From the NCBI GenBank assembly GCA_003240775.1, contig QFNI01000013.1, positions 16,859 to 80,858 of the forward strand: DNA of 64,000 nucleotides, in the 5' to 3' direction. The notes below the pieces were generated by a model. That model saw only the letters and a list, made by a program, of their open reading frames with translations. It had not been told where the DNA came from and did not search any database. The translations under genes were made by a program, and so were the position numbers. Below are positions 16,857 through 24,135 of the stretch, one piece after another; position 1 is the first letter of the stretch; the number at the start of each line of letters is the position of its first letter. This DNA comes from Mesorhizobium amorphae. GTDB taxonomy: Bacteria > Pseudomonadota > Alphaproteobacteria > Rhizobiales > Rhizobiaceae.

Positions 16857-16935
16857 CGCGGCCGCCTCCTCCAAGTCGGACCATGGCATGCACGGAGCGG
16901 GCGAGACCCGTCTCCATCGCTGGCTGCGCCTTTGA

Positions 16936-16951
16936 TTACACTAATATAACA
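16936..16951. promoter_or_regulatory. Candidate GntR operator 1, upstream of the sugar ABC operon
   Basis: TTACACTAATATAACA lies 80 bp before the ATPase start. It matches the copy at 20568 at 14 of 16 positions and shares the core with copies at 17036 and 17826. AT-only octamers of this kind stand out in this GC-rich sequence. Read leftward it contains TATATT and could overlap the -10 box, as expected for a repressor site. Confidence 0.65.
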
Positions 16952-17035
16952 GAGCGGCAAGAGGCTTTTTGGGCCTTGGCCGCAAAGGGCATCGAGGATG
17001 CGGGAGCGGCTGTGGAGCAGCTTCGCGGGTGTTTG

Positions 17036-17051
17036 ACATTCTAATATAATG
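17036..17051. promoter_or_regulatory. Candidate GntR operator 2, upstream of the GntR gene
   Basis: ACATTCTAATATAATG carries the shared CTAATATAA core just before the regulator gene, which suggests autoregulation. It includes a perfect TATAAT at 17045-17050 that could be the -10 box. A TTGACA at 17033 is only 6 bases away, too close to be its -35. Confidence 0.6.
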
Positions 17052-17103
17052 ATGGTCCATGCAAGTGTCGCCGAGCCCGGCTCCCCTTGCATGGAACGTT
17101 CTC

Positions 17104-17778
17104 ATGGACCTCGATCCATCGAGCCTGAACCGCGCCCTGCCCCTGCGCGACCAGATCTACCAGATGGTCCGCACCATGATCGTGGCGGGGCGGCTGAAGC
17201 CGGGCGAGCCGGTGAACGAGGTGTCGATCGCGGACGCGCTCGGCGTGTCGCGCACGCCCGTGCGGGAAGCGGTGAAGCGCATCAGCGACGAGGGGCTGAT
17301 CAAGGTCTTGGCCCAGACCGGCACCTTCGTCGCGCCGATCAGCCGGCACGACCTCGAAGAAGCCTATGTGATCCGCCGCGCGCTGGAGATGGAAAGCGCG
17401 CGGCGCGCGGCACCCCGCTTCGACAAGGCGGCGGCCGAAGCGCTCGAAGACAATGTGGACGCCCACCGGCTTGCCATCCGGCGCGGGCGCTTTGCGCGGG
17501 CCATCCAGCTCGACGACGCGTTTCACCGCTCGATCGCGGAGACTTCCGGCTTTCCCGGCATCTGGCGGGCGGTGGACATCTCCAAGGCGCAGATGGACCG
17601 GGGGCGCTATCTCGCGCTGCCCGAGCCGGGCTATGGCGCGCAGACCATCACCCAGCACGAGGCGATCCTTTCGGCGCTGATCGCCAACGACGCGGAAGCA
17701 GCGGCGCTCGCCATGGGCAGCCACCTGGAAACCTCGCTGCGCAACACGCTGGACGTGGCCGAAGAGCTGCTGGACTGA
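17104..17778 (+). CDS. GntR-family (FCD subfamily) transcriptional regulator
   Basis: The 224-residue regulator has an N-terminal winged helix (about 12-76) with LKPGEPVNEVSIADALGVSR followed by TPVREAVKRISDEGL. A C-terminal all-helical FCD ligand-binding domain (about 85-215) follows. The FCD metal-site residues appear present in DDAFHRSI, QHEAIL and GSHLE. I prefer the ATG at 17104, which gives the usual short N-terminus. An in-frame ATG at 17059 would add 15 residues but lies only 9 bases after a TATAAT-like box, so it would be nearly leaderless. It sits between the ABC operon and the UxaA-like gene and presumably represses both through the CTAATATAA sites, with a sugar-acid intermediate as inducer. 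Confidence 0.9.
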   Translation: MDLDPSSLNRALPLRDQIYQMVRTMIVAGRLKPGEPVNEVSIADALGVSRTPVREAVKRISDEGLIKVLAQTGTFVAPISRHDLEEAYVIRRALEMESARRAAPRFDKAAAEALEDNVDAHRLAIRRGRFARAIQLDDAFHRSIAETSGFPGIWRAVDISKAQMDRGRYLALPEPGYGAQTITQHEAILSALIANDAEAAALAMGSHLETSLRNTLDVAEELLD

Positions 17779-17825
17779 CGGGCGCGGCAGGATGCCTCTT
17801 GGGGCCGCGATTGCGCGCGGGCATC

Positions 17826-17841
17826 TGTTATATTAGTATCC
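17826..17841. promoter_or_regulatory. Candidate GntR operator 3, upstream of the UxaA-family gene
   Basis: TGTTATATTAGTATCC is the inverted form of the shared motif. Its complement contains ACTAATATAACA, identical over 12 bases to the site at 16936. It lies 50 bp before the dehydratase ATG, and TATATT inside it may be the -10 box. Confidence 0.65.
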
Positions 17842-17890
17842 GCGGCAAGTTGCCTCCGAGCATCGCCACACGATCCCATCGAGTTTTCCC

Positions 17891-19402
17891 ATGCCCCGCA
17901 CGATCTGCTTGTCGGATGCCGACAACATTCTCCTGGCCGTCGACCCGCTGCCCGCGGGCGAGGTGGTGGGGGGCGTGAGGGCCAATGCGCGCATTCCGCG
18001 CGGGCACAAGATGGCGGTGCGCGCGATCGCGGCCGACGAGCCGATCGTGAAATACGGCCAGACCATCGGCTTCGCGCGCGCGCCGATCGCGGCCGGCGAC
18101 TGGGTGCACGAGCACAACGTGTTCATGCGCGAATTCGAGCGCGATTATGCGTTTGGCTCGCGCGCACGGGAAACGCCCTTCGTGCCGGAAGCCGAGCGCG
18201 CGACCTTCATGGGCTTTCGCCGGCCGAACGGCAAAGTGGGCACGCGCAACTATGTGGTGCTCTTGACCTCGGTGAACTGCTCGGCATCGGTGGCGCGCTT
18301 CGTGGCCGAGGAGGTGAACCGCTCGGGGCTCCTGCGCGACTTTCCCAATGTCGACGGGGTGATCCCGCTGACGCACGGCACGGGCTGCGGCATCGACGTG
18401 AACGGGCCGACCTATGACGTGTTGCGCAAGACGCAGTGGGGCTATGCCACCAACCCCAATGTGGGCGGCGTGCTGATGCTGGGGCTGGGCTGCGAGGGCT
18501 TCCAGATCCCGCGCTGGAAGAAGAGCTACAATGTGGAGGAAGGCCCGACCTTCCGCTCGTTCACGATCCAGGAGACGGGGGGCACGCGCAAGACGGTTGC
18601 GGCAGCGATTGGGGCACTGCGCGAGATGCTGCCGGTCGTGAACGAGGCGACGCGCACGCCGGTGCCCGCGTCCGAACTCGTGCTCGCGCTGCAATGCGGG
18701 GGCTCGGACGGGTATTCGGGGATTTCGGCCAACCCCGCGCTGGGAGCGGCGGTCGACCTTCTGGTGGCGCAGGGGGGGACGGCGGTGCTGTCGGAGACGC
18801 CGGAGATCTACGGGGCGGAGCATCTGCTCACCCAGCGCACGGAGGAACGCGCGGTGGGCGAAAAGCTCGTCGAGCGCATCCGCTGGTGGGAGGGCTACAC
18901 GGCGCGCCACGACATGGAGATGAACAACAACCCCTCGCCCGGCAACAAGGCGGGCGGGCTGACCACGATCCTCGAAAAGTCGCTGGGGGCCGCTGCCAAG
19001 GGCGGCACCACGAACCTGCGCGCGGTGCTCGAATATGCCGAGCCCATCAACGAGCGGGGCTTGGTGTTCATGGATACGCCCGGCTACGACCCGGTTTCGG
19101 CGACGGGCCAGGTGGCGGGGGGCGCGAACATCCTGTGCTTCACCACGGGGCGCGGCTCGGCGTTCGGGTGCAAGCCCACGCCCTCGATCAAGCTGGCTTC
19201 CAACAGCTTCGTGTTCGAACAGATGCCCGACGACATGGATTTGAATTGCGGCGACATCCTCGACGGCGTGCCGCTGGCGGAGAAGGGGCGCGAGATCTTC
19301 GAGGAGATTTTGCGGGTGGCTTCGGGGGGGCGGACGAAGTCGGAGGAATTGGGATACGGGGATAACGAGTTCGTGCCGTGGAATCTTGGGGCGACGATGT
19401 GA
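17891..19402 (+). CDS. UxaA-family (altronate/galactarate-type) dehydratase
   Basis: The 503-residue protein has the two-part UxaA structure. Residues 10-85 form a SAF-type N-terminal domain (RIPRGHKMAVRAIA, VKYGQTIGFA, HEHNVFM), and residues 105-500 form the large dehydratase domain with NPNVGGVLMLGLGCE, LQCGGSDGYSGISANPALG and TGRGSAFGCKPTPSIKLASN. The conserved cysteines in GLGCE and LQCGG fit the metal-binding family. UxaA dehydrates D-altronate to 2-keto-3-deoxygluconate. Relatives act on galactarate, and UxaA-like proteins also occur in the L-fucose pathway of Campylobacter. No uronate isomerase or tagaturonate reductase is nearby, while an aldose-dehydrogenase-type AKR and an SDR are, so the substrate may be another aldonate. 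The Shine-Dalgarno is weak. Confidence 0.85.
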   Translation: MPRTICLSDADNILLAVDPLPAGEVVGGVRANARIPRGHKMAVRAIAADEPIVKYGQTIGFARAPIAAGDWVHEHNVFMREFERDYAFGSRARETPFVPEAERATFMGFRRPNGKVGTRNYVVLLTSVNCSASVARFVAEEVNRSGLLRDFPNVDGVIPLTHGTGCGIDVNGPTYDVLRKTQWGYATNPNVGGVLMLGLGCEGFQIPRWKKSYNVEEGPTFRSFTIQETGGTRKTVAAAIGALREMLPVVNEATRTPVPASELVLALQCGGSDGYSGISANPALGAAVDLLVAQGGTAVLSETPEIYGAEHLLTQRTEERAVGEKLVERIRWWEGYTARHDMEMNNNPSPGNKAGGLTTILEKSLGAAAKGGTTNLRAVLEYAEPINERGLVFMDTPGYDPVSATGQVAGGANILCFTTGRGSAFGCKPTPSIKLASNSFVFEQMPDDMDLNCGDILDGVPLAEKGREIFEEILRVASGGRTKSEELGYGDNEFVPWNLGATM

Positions 19403-19475
19403 GGGGGGCCGCTTTGTGAGCGGGGCTTCGTTCTGAAGTCTTGAGTTTGGGGGGACCGTTTACCCCCACCCCTTA

Positions 19476-19498
19476 CCCCTCCCCTCAAGGGGGAGGGG
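19476..19498. terminator. Bidirectional terminator-like hairpin
   Basis: CCCCTCCCC pairs perfectly with GGGGAGGGG around a TCAAG loop. It lies between the convergent dehydratase and aldo/keto reductase genes. C-rich hairpins of this form recur between genes in many rhizobial genomes. It lacks a T-run. Confidence 0.55.
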
Positions 19499-19517
19499 GA
19501 TACGGAGAGGGTGGATC

Positions 19518-20534
19518 CTAGAGGTCGAGGGCAGGCCAGAGGTCTTCGGGGAGGGGTTGCTCGAACCAGGCGACGTTTTGGCGGACGCGGTCGGGGTGCT
19601 TGGCGCCGATGAGGACCGACGTGACGGCGGGGTGGCGGAGCGGGAACTGGATGGCTGCGGCTGGGAGCGGCACGTCGAAGCGGTCGCAGACTGAGCGCAG
19701 GTGCTCGACCTTGCGGGCCACGGCTTCGGGCACGTCGCCATAGTTGAATTTCCGGTTGCCGCCGCCGGCTGCAGCGAGAACGCCCGAATTGAAGACGCCG
19801 CCGATCACGACGGCCATGTTGCGCGCTTTCGCGCGGTCGAGCAGGTCGGTCGCGTTCTGCTCGAGAAGCGTGTGGCGGCCGGCGAGAAGCGAGCAGTCGA
19901 GGTCGGCCTCTTCCATCGCCTCGGTGAGCACCTCGGCCTCGTTGACGCCCAGGCCGAAGCCCTTGATGAGGCCGGCCGAGCGCAGCTCTTCGAGCGCGCG
20001 GAAGCCGCCGCCCTTGGTGAGCGCTGTCCAGTGACGGTCGGCCTCCTCGCCCGCATGGGTCAGGCGGCCGATGTCGTGCACGAAAAGGAGGTCGAGGCTC
20101 GCGCGGCCCATGCGCTGCTGGCTGTCGTCGAAGGAGCGCATGATGGCGTCATAGCCGTAGTCGAAGACCTCGCGGAACGGCAGGCCGTTCGACCAGCCGG
20201 CATCGAGCGGGTTCTTGGGCGCTTCGGGCGGCAGGGCGCGGCCGGGACGCGGCAGCGTCATCAGGCGGCCGACCTTGGTGGAGACGACGGCACTCGCATC
20301 ACCGCCCACGCGCTCGCGCAGGAAGTAACCCAGCATGTGCTCGGCACGGCCCAGACCATACATGGGCGCCGCGTCGAAATAGCGGATGCCGGCATCCCAG
20401 GCGGCCTGGAGCGCATCCTGGCAGGTTTCGGCGGGAGCAGGCGCGTAAAGCCCGCCCAATGAGGCGCAGCCCATGCCGAGCACGCTGACCGAAAGCCCGG
20501 TGGCGCCCACGGCGCGCATTTCGCCTGCCTGCAT
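19518..20534 (-). CDS. Aldo/keto reductase, aldose 1-dehydrogenase type
   Basis: The 338-residue AKR-superfamily oxidoreductase has the catalytic tetrad Asp54, Tyr59 (FDAAPMYGLGRAE), Lys87 (STKVGR) and His153 (FVHDIGR). The branch with GMGCASLGGLY at the N-terminus and the HDIGR histidine includes D-threo-aldose/L-fucose 1-dehydrogenases and pyridoxal 4-dehydrogenase. In this setting oxidation of a free aldose to its lactone, the first step of a non-phosphorylating sugar pathway, is the best fit. The ATG at 20534 has GGGGGAG about 9 bases upstream, and an ATG at 20519 is an alternative. Its promoter shares an intergenic region, and one candidate operator, with the divergent SDR gene. Confidence 0.85.
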   Translation of the reverse strand: MQAGEMRAVGATGLSVSVLGMGCASLGGLYAPAPAETCQDALQAAWDAGIRYFDAAPMYGLGRAEHMLGYFLRERVGGDASAVVSTKVGRLMTLPRPGRALPPEAPKNPLDAGWSNGLPFREVFDYGYDAIMRSFDDSQQRMGRASLDLLFVHDIGRLTHAGEEADRHWTALTKGGGFRALEELRSAGLIKGFGLGVNEAEVLTEAMEEADLDCSLLAGRHTLLEQNATDLLDRAKARNMAVVIGGVFNSGVLAAAGGGNRKFNYGDVPEAVARKVEHLRSVCDRFDVPLPAAAIQFPLRHPAVTSVLIGAKHPDRVRQNVAWFEQPLPEDLWPALDL

Positions 20535-20567
20535 GTTCCGATCTCCCCCTTTTCGTTGCGCGCTTCG

Positions 20568-20583
20568 TTACACTAATATAATG
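20568..20583. promoter_or_regulatory. Candidate GntR operator 4, between the AKR and SDR genes
   Basis: TTACACTAATATAATG lies midway between two divergent starts (20534 and 20626) and contains TATAAT at 20577-20582, usable as the -10 box of the rightward SDR gene. One site here could control both genes. It differs from the site at 16936 in only two bases. Confidence 0.65.
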
Positions 20584-20625
20584 AGGCCGCACAAGCCGAT
20601 TGGGTGCGGCTGATGGAGGGGATGC

Positions 20626-21372
20626 ATGAACAGGATCGATCTCGACGGCCAGCACGCGGTGGTGACGGGCGGCGCGCAGGGGCTGGGCTTCGCCATGGCC
20701 AAGCGCTTCGTCCAGTCGGGCGCGAGCGTGACCTTGTGGGACATGGACGAGGCGCGGCTGCAGGCTGCCGTGGCCGAACTCGGGGCGGCCGCAACGAGCG
20801 TGGTCGTGGACGTGGCCGACTGGGACGCGGTGGACGGGGCGCGCGCGCGCACCGAGGAGATCGCCAAGCCCGCCTCGATCCTCGTCAACTCGGCGGGGAT
20901 CGCGGGGCCGGCGGCACCGCTCGACACCTACGACATCGAGACCTGGAAGCGGGTGATCGACATCAACGTGAACGGCACCTTCTACGTGAACCGCGCGCTG
21001 GTGCCGGGCATGAAGGAGCGCAATTACGGGCGCATCGTCAACATCGCGTCGGTGGCCGGCAAGGAAGGCAACCCCAACGCCGCCGCCTATTCGGCCTCCA
21101 AGGCCGCAGTGATCGGGCTCACCAAGTCGCTCGGCAAGGAGCTCGCCTCCTTCAACATCGCGGTGAACTGCATCTCGCCCGCCACCGCGCAGACGCGCAT
21201 CCTCGACCAGCTGACGCCCGAGCACATCGAATACATGCGCTCGCGCATTCCGCGCGGCCGGCTTCTCGAAGTGGACGAGGCGGCAAGCATGGTGGCCTGG
21301 CTCGTTTCGGCCGAGAACAGCTTCACCACCGCCTCGACCTTCGACCTGTCGGGCGGCCGCACGACCTACTGA
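20626..21372 (+). CDS. Short-chain dehydrogenase/reductase of the sugar-acid cluster
   Basis: This classical SDR of 248 residues has a cofactor loop TGGAQGLG (14-21), the catalytic serine in NIASVAGKEG (Ser142), and Tyr155 and Lys159 in YSASK. The usual NNAG motif reads NSAG, a tolerated change. A GGAGGGG lies 4-5 bases before the ATG. In non-phosphorylating L-fucose or L-rhamnose pathways an SDR of this size oxidises the 2-keto-3-deoxy acid made by the dehydratase. That role fits its place opposite an aldose-dehydrogenase-type AKR and behind a candidate operator shared with the dehydratase. The next enzyme of such a route (a fumarylacetoacetate-type hydrolase or an aldolase) is not in the window. 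Confidence 0.85.
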   Translation: MNRIDLDGQHAVVTGGAQGLGFAMAKRFVQSGASVTLWDMDEARLQAAVAELGAAATSVVVDVADWDAVDGARARTEEIAKPASILVNSAGIAGPAAPLDTYDIETWKRVIDINVNGTFYVNRALVPGMKERNYGRIVNIASVAGKEGNPNAAAYSASKAAVIGLTKSLGKELASFNIAVNCISPATAQTRILDQLTPEHIEYMRSRIPRGRLLEVDEAASMVAWLVSAENSFTTASTFDLSGGRTTY

Positions 21373-21386
21373 CCGCGCGCGCCGCT

Positions 21387-21419
21387 CCGGCCCCGCCACC
21401 CAAGGGATGGCGGGGTCGG
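21387..21419. terminator. Hairpin between convergent SDR and kdgF genes
   Basis: CCCCGCCA (21391) pairs with TGGCGGGG (21408) around a 9-base loop. The stem extends to 12 pairs with one G-T. It separates the end of the GntR-motif regulon from the uronate operon. Confidence 0.5.
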
Positions 21420-21436
21420 CGGGCGGGAAACCCCGC

Positions 21437-21769
21437 TCAGGCCAGGAAGTCGGCGCGGTGGGGGGTGAAGTTGTCGATCAGCCGCCCCTTTTCGAGCGCC
21501 TTGACGCCGTGGACGAGGCCCGAGGGCACGATGAAGCAATCGCCCGTTTGAAGCGTCTCGGTGCGGCCGTCGACCGTGACCTCAAACGCGCCCTCGGCCA
21601 CGAAGCTCGACTGCACATGCGGGTGGGAGTGGAGCTGGCCCACGCCGCCCTGCTCGAAGGCGAACTCCACGATCATCAATTCGTCGGTGTGGAGCACGAT
21701 GCGGCGCTTGTTGCCGTCGGGCGTGTCTTCCCAGGTGCCTTCGTTCGCGCGTCCGATGATGCGTGTCAT
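21437..21769 (-). CDS. kdgF: KdgF-like cupin, unsaturated uronate cyclase-type
   Basis: This single-domain cupin of 110 residues, the usual KdgF length, has the metal-binding cluster HSHPH at 47-51 with Gln53, a final metal histidine His87 in VPSGLVHGV, and the family C-terminus LIDNFTPHRADFL. KdgF converts the 4,5-unsaturated uronate released by pectin or alginate lyases into the linear keto form that KduI or related enzymes use. It follows kduD with a 4-base gap and an AGGTAGGA ribosome site, as the last gene of the kdu operon. The neighbouring kduI and kduD make this assignment much stronger than the cupin fold alone would. Confidence 0.88.
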   Translation of the reverse strand: MTRIIGRANEGTWEDTPDGNKRRIVLHTDELMIVEFAFEQGGVGQLHSHPHVQSSFVAEGAFEVTVDGRTETLQTGDCFIVPSGLVHGVKALEKGRLIDNFTPHRADFLA

Positions 21770-21773
21770 GATC

Positions 21774-22538
21774 CTACCTCGCGAGCCAGCCGCCATCGAC
21801 CGGAAGCACTGCGCCGTTGATGTAGCCGGAAGCCGGCGCAAGAAGAAACACGACAGCCGCCCCGATATCTTCCGGGCGGCCCCAGCGGTTGGCGGGAATG
21901 CGCGCGAGGATGGCTGCACTCCGCTCGGGGTCGCTGCGCAGCGCCTCGGTGTTGTTGGAGACCACATAGCCCGGAGCGACCGCGTTGACCGCGATGCCCG
22001 CGCCCGCCCATTCGTTGGCGAGCACGCGGGTGAGGCCCAGGATGCCGTGCTTGGAGGCGGTGTAGGACGCCACGCGGATGCCGCCCTGAAAGGACAGCAT
22101 GGAGGCGATGTTGACGATGCGGCCGGGGCGCTTCTCACCGAGAAGCCTGCGGCCGAAGCCCTGCGAGAGCTGAAACGCCGATTTGAGGTTGAGGTCGATC
22201 ACCTCGTCCCAATCGCGCTCGCTCAATTCCACCGCATCGGCGCGGCGGATGATGCCGGCATTGTTGACGAGGCCGTCGAGCGGGCCGTGCTCGGCAGAGA
22301 TCCGGTCGATCAGCGCGGATGCGGCACCGGGCTCGGCGAGATCGCAATGGAAGGGAATGACCCGCCCGCCCGCTTCTTCGCCAAGCCCGACCGTTTCCGC
22401 CATCGAGGAGCGGGCGACCCCGATCACTTCCGCGCCCGCACGTGCGGCAGCCACCGCGATGCCCTGGCCGATGCCGGTGTTGGCGCCAGTGACGACAACC
22501 CGCGCGCCATCGAGGCTGAAGGCCGAAAGGTCGGTCAT
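21774..22538 (-). CDS. kduD: 2-keto-3-deoxygluconate (2-deoxy-D-gluconate) dehydrogenase KduD
   Basis: This 254-residue SDR carries TGANTGIG (17-24), NNAG (92-95), and the catalytic Tyr159 and Lys163 in YTASK. Length and the segments SFQGGIRVASYTASKHG and GYVVSNNTEALR are those of KduD. KduD reduces 2,5-diketo-3-deoxygluconate to 2-keto-3-deoxygluconate with NAD(P)H, the step after KduI. The start overlaps the kduI stop by 4 bp (ATGA). The next enzymes, KDG kinase and KDPG aldolase, are not in the window. Confidence 0.9.
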   Translation of the reverse strand: MTDLSAFSLDGARVVVTGANTGIGQGIAVAAARAGAEVIGVARSSMAETVGLGEEAGGRVIPFHCDLAEPGAASALIDRISAEHGPLDGLVNNAGIIRRADAVELSERDWDEVIDLNLKSAFQLSQGFGRRLLGEKRPGRIVNIASMLSFQGGIRVASYTASKHGILGLTRVLANEWAGAGIAVNAVAPGYVVSNNTEALRSDPERSAAILARIPANRWGRPEDIGAAVVFLLAPASGYINGAVLPVDGGWLAR

Positions 22539-23398
22539 CGCATGGTCTCGATCGGCACGGGATCGACATCGGTGTAGTCGACATTGTCGCCGGCCATCGC
22601 CCAGACGAAGGCGTAGTTGGCCGTGCCGCAGCCCGAATGGATGGACCAGGGCGGCGACAAGACCGCTTCCTCGTTGCGCATGACGATGTGGCGGGTCTCG
22701 GCGGGCTCGCCCATGAAGTGGAAGACGCGCGCGTTCTCATTCAGGCCGAGATAGAGATAGGCCTCCATGCGGCGGTCGTGGAGATGGGCGGGCATGGTGT
22801 TCCAGACCGAGCCCTCGGCGAGCTGGGTGAGGCCGACCACGAGCTGGCAGGTGTCGATGCCGTTGGTGAACTGGAAGATCGAGCGCTCGTTGGAGGTGGC
22901 CTGCGAGCCGAGGTCGAGGCGCTTGGCGCCCCCGATGGTGAGGAGCCTGGTCGGGCAGGCCCGGTGGGCGGGCGCCGAGAGCAGATAGAACCGCGCGGGA
23001 TCGTTTGCATCCTCGGACGCAAAGGACACGGTCTCGCCCATGCCGACATAGATCATGTCGCGCGGGCCGAGCGCGTGGGTTTCCTCGGCCACCCGCACCG
23101 TGCCGGCCTGGCCGATGTTGACGGCAATCAGTTCGCGCCGGTCGAGGAAGCGTTCGGTTCCGGCCGACTTGACGGGGCCGAGCGCGAGCGGCGCATCGAG
23201 CGGCACCGCACCGCCCACCACCATGCGGTCGTAATGGGTGTAGGCGAGCGTGATGCTGCTGGGCGCGAACAGGTCGCCTAGGTGGAAGTTCTCGCGCAGG
23301 GCGTCCGTGTCCATGGCGGCCGCGGCGCGGGGGCCAACGGGTTCGCGCGAATAATAGCGCTGGTGGTCGGCCCCTTGGCGGATGTCGCGTTCGGTCAT
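22535..23398 (-). CDS. kduI: 5-keto-4-deoxyuronate isomerase KduI
   Basis: The 287-residue cupin-fold isomerase converts 5-keto-4-deoxyuronate (DKI) to 2,5-diketo-3-deoxygluconate in breakdown of unsaturated uronides. The zinc ligands of the family are visible as His205, His207 and Glu212 (in AHLHDRRMEAY) and His254 (SPPWSIHSG), with the same spacing as in known KduI. I start at the ATG at 23398, two bases after the stop of the ATPase gene. A TTG at 23404 would add two residues. It is embedded between the transporter genes and kduD in one leftward operon. Confidence 0.92.
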   Translation of the reverse strand: MTERDIRQGADHQRYYSREPVGPRAAAAMDTDALRENFHLGDLFAPSSITLAYTHYDRMVVGGAVPLDAPLALGPVKSAGTERFLDRRELIAVNIGQAGTVRVAEETHALGPRDMIYVGMGETVSFASEDANDPARFYLLSAPAHRACPTRLLTIGGAKRLDLGSQATSNERSIFQFTNGIDTCQLVVGLTQLAEGSVWNTMPAHLHDRRMEAYLYLGLNENARVFHFMGEPAETRHIVMRNEEAVLSPPWSIHSGCGTANYAFVWAMAGDNVDYTDVDPVPIETMR

Positions 23399-23400
23399 GT

Positions 23401-24135
23401 TCAAGTCAGCACCACATATTCCGTCAGTTGTCCGACCGTCGTGTCGGCTTTCGCCACGTCGAAGACCTTGGTGCCGTGGCTCATGATCACGAACCGGTCG
23501 CAGACCTGGTAGGCGTGGTAGAGGTTGTGGGTGACGAGCACCGACGACACGTTCTCGGATTTGAGCTTGAGCACCTGGTTGAGCAGCGCTTCGGTCTCGC
23601 GCACGGACAAGGCCGAGGTGGGCTCGTCGAGCATCAGGATGCGGCGCTTGAAATAGACGGCGCGCGCAATCGCCACCGCCTGCTTCTGGCCGCCCGACAA
23701 TTCGCCGACCAGCATGTCGGGACTATCGATGCCGGAGATGTGGACGGCGGAGCGCAGCACATCCATCGCGATCTCGCGCATCTCGCCGAGCTTGAGCATG
23801 CCGCCGCCCGTGCAGCGCTCGCGGCCCATGAAGATGTTGCGGGTGATGGAGAGCGAATCCACGAGTGCCGTGTTCTGGTAGATCGTCTCGATGCCTGCAT
23901 CCGCCGAATCCGTGCGGCAGGTGAACAGGGTCTGCTTGCCGTCGACGCTCAAGTGGCCGGTGGTCGGCTTGTGGATGCCGGAGATCAGGTTGACGGCGGT
24001 GGACTTGCCCGCGCCGTTGTCTCCGAGAAGCCCGATCACCTCGCCTTCATTGACGTGGAAGGAGAGATCCCGGAGCGCGGTCAGCGCGCCGAAGCGCTTG
24101 GAGATGTTGTGGAGTTCGAGGATGGGCGTTTGCAT
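23401..24135 (-). CDS. Sugar ABC transporter ATP-binding protein, single-domain (FrcA type)
   Basis: This half-size CUT2 ATPase has 244 residues and only one nucleotide-binding domain, where RbsA-type proteins have two. Walker A GDNGAGKST (38-46), signature LSGGQKQ and Walker B ILMLDEPTSAL are intact, so it probably works as a homodimer like rhizobial FrcA. It shares one base with the permease stop and ends two bases before kduI. Its place between permease and kduI suggests that the imported ligand is a substrate of the KdgF-KduI-KduD route, such as an unsaturated or free uronate. Confidence 0.9.
   Translation of the reverse strand: MQTPILELHNISKRFGALTALRDLSFHVNEGEVIGLLGDNGAGKSTAVNLISGIHKPTTGHLSVDGKQTLFTCRTDSADAGIETIYQNTALVDSLSITRNIFMGRERCTGGGMLKLGEMREIAMDVLRSAVHISGIDSPDMLVGELSGGQKQAVAIARAVYFKRRILMLDEPTSALSVRETEALLNQVLKLKSENVSSVLVTHNLYHAYQVCDRFVIMSHGTKVFDVAKADTTVGQLTEYVVLT

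Noticed and set aside
17033..17050. TTGACA and TATAAT as a promoter pair before the GntR gene
   Set aside because: Their spacing is 6 bases, not about 17, so they cannot serve as one sigma-70 promoter. TATAAT alone may still be a -10 box.
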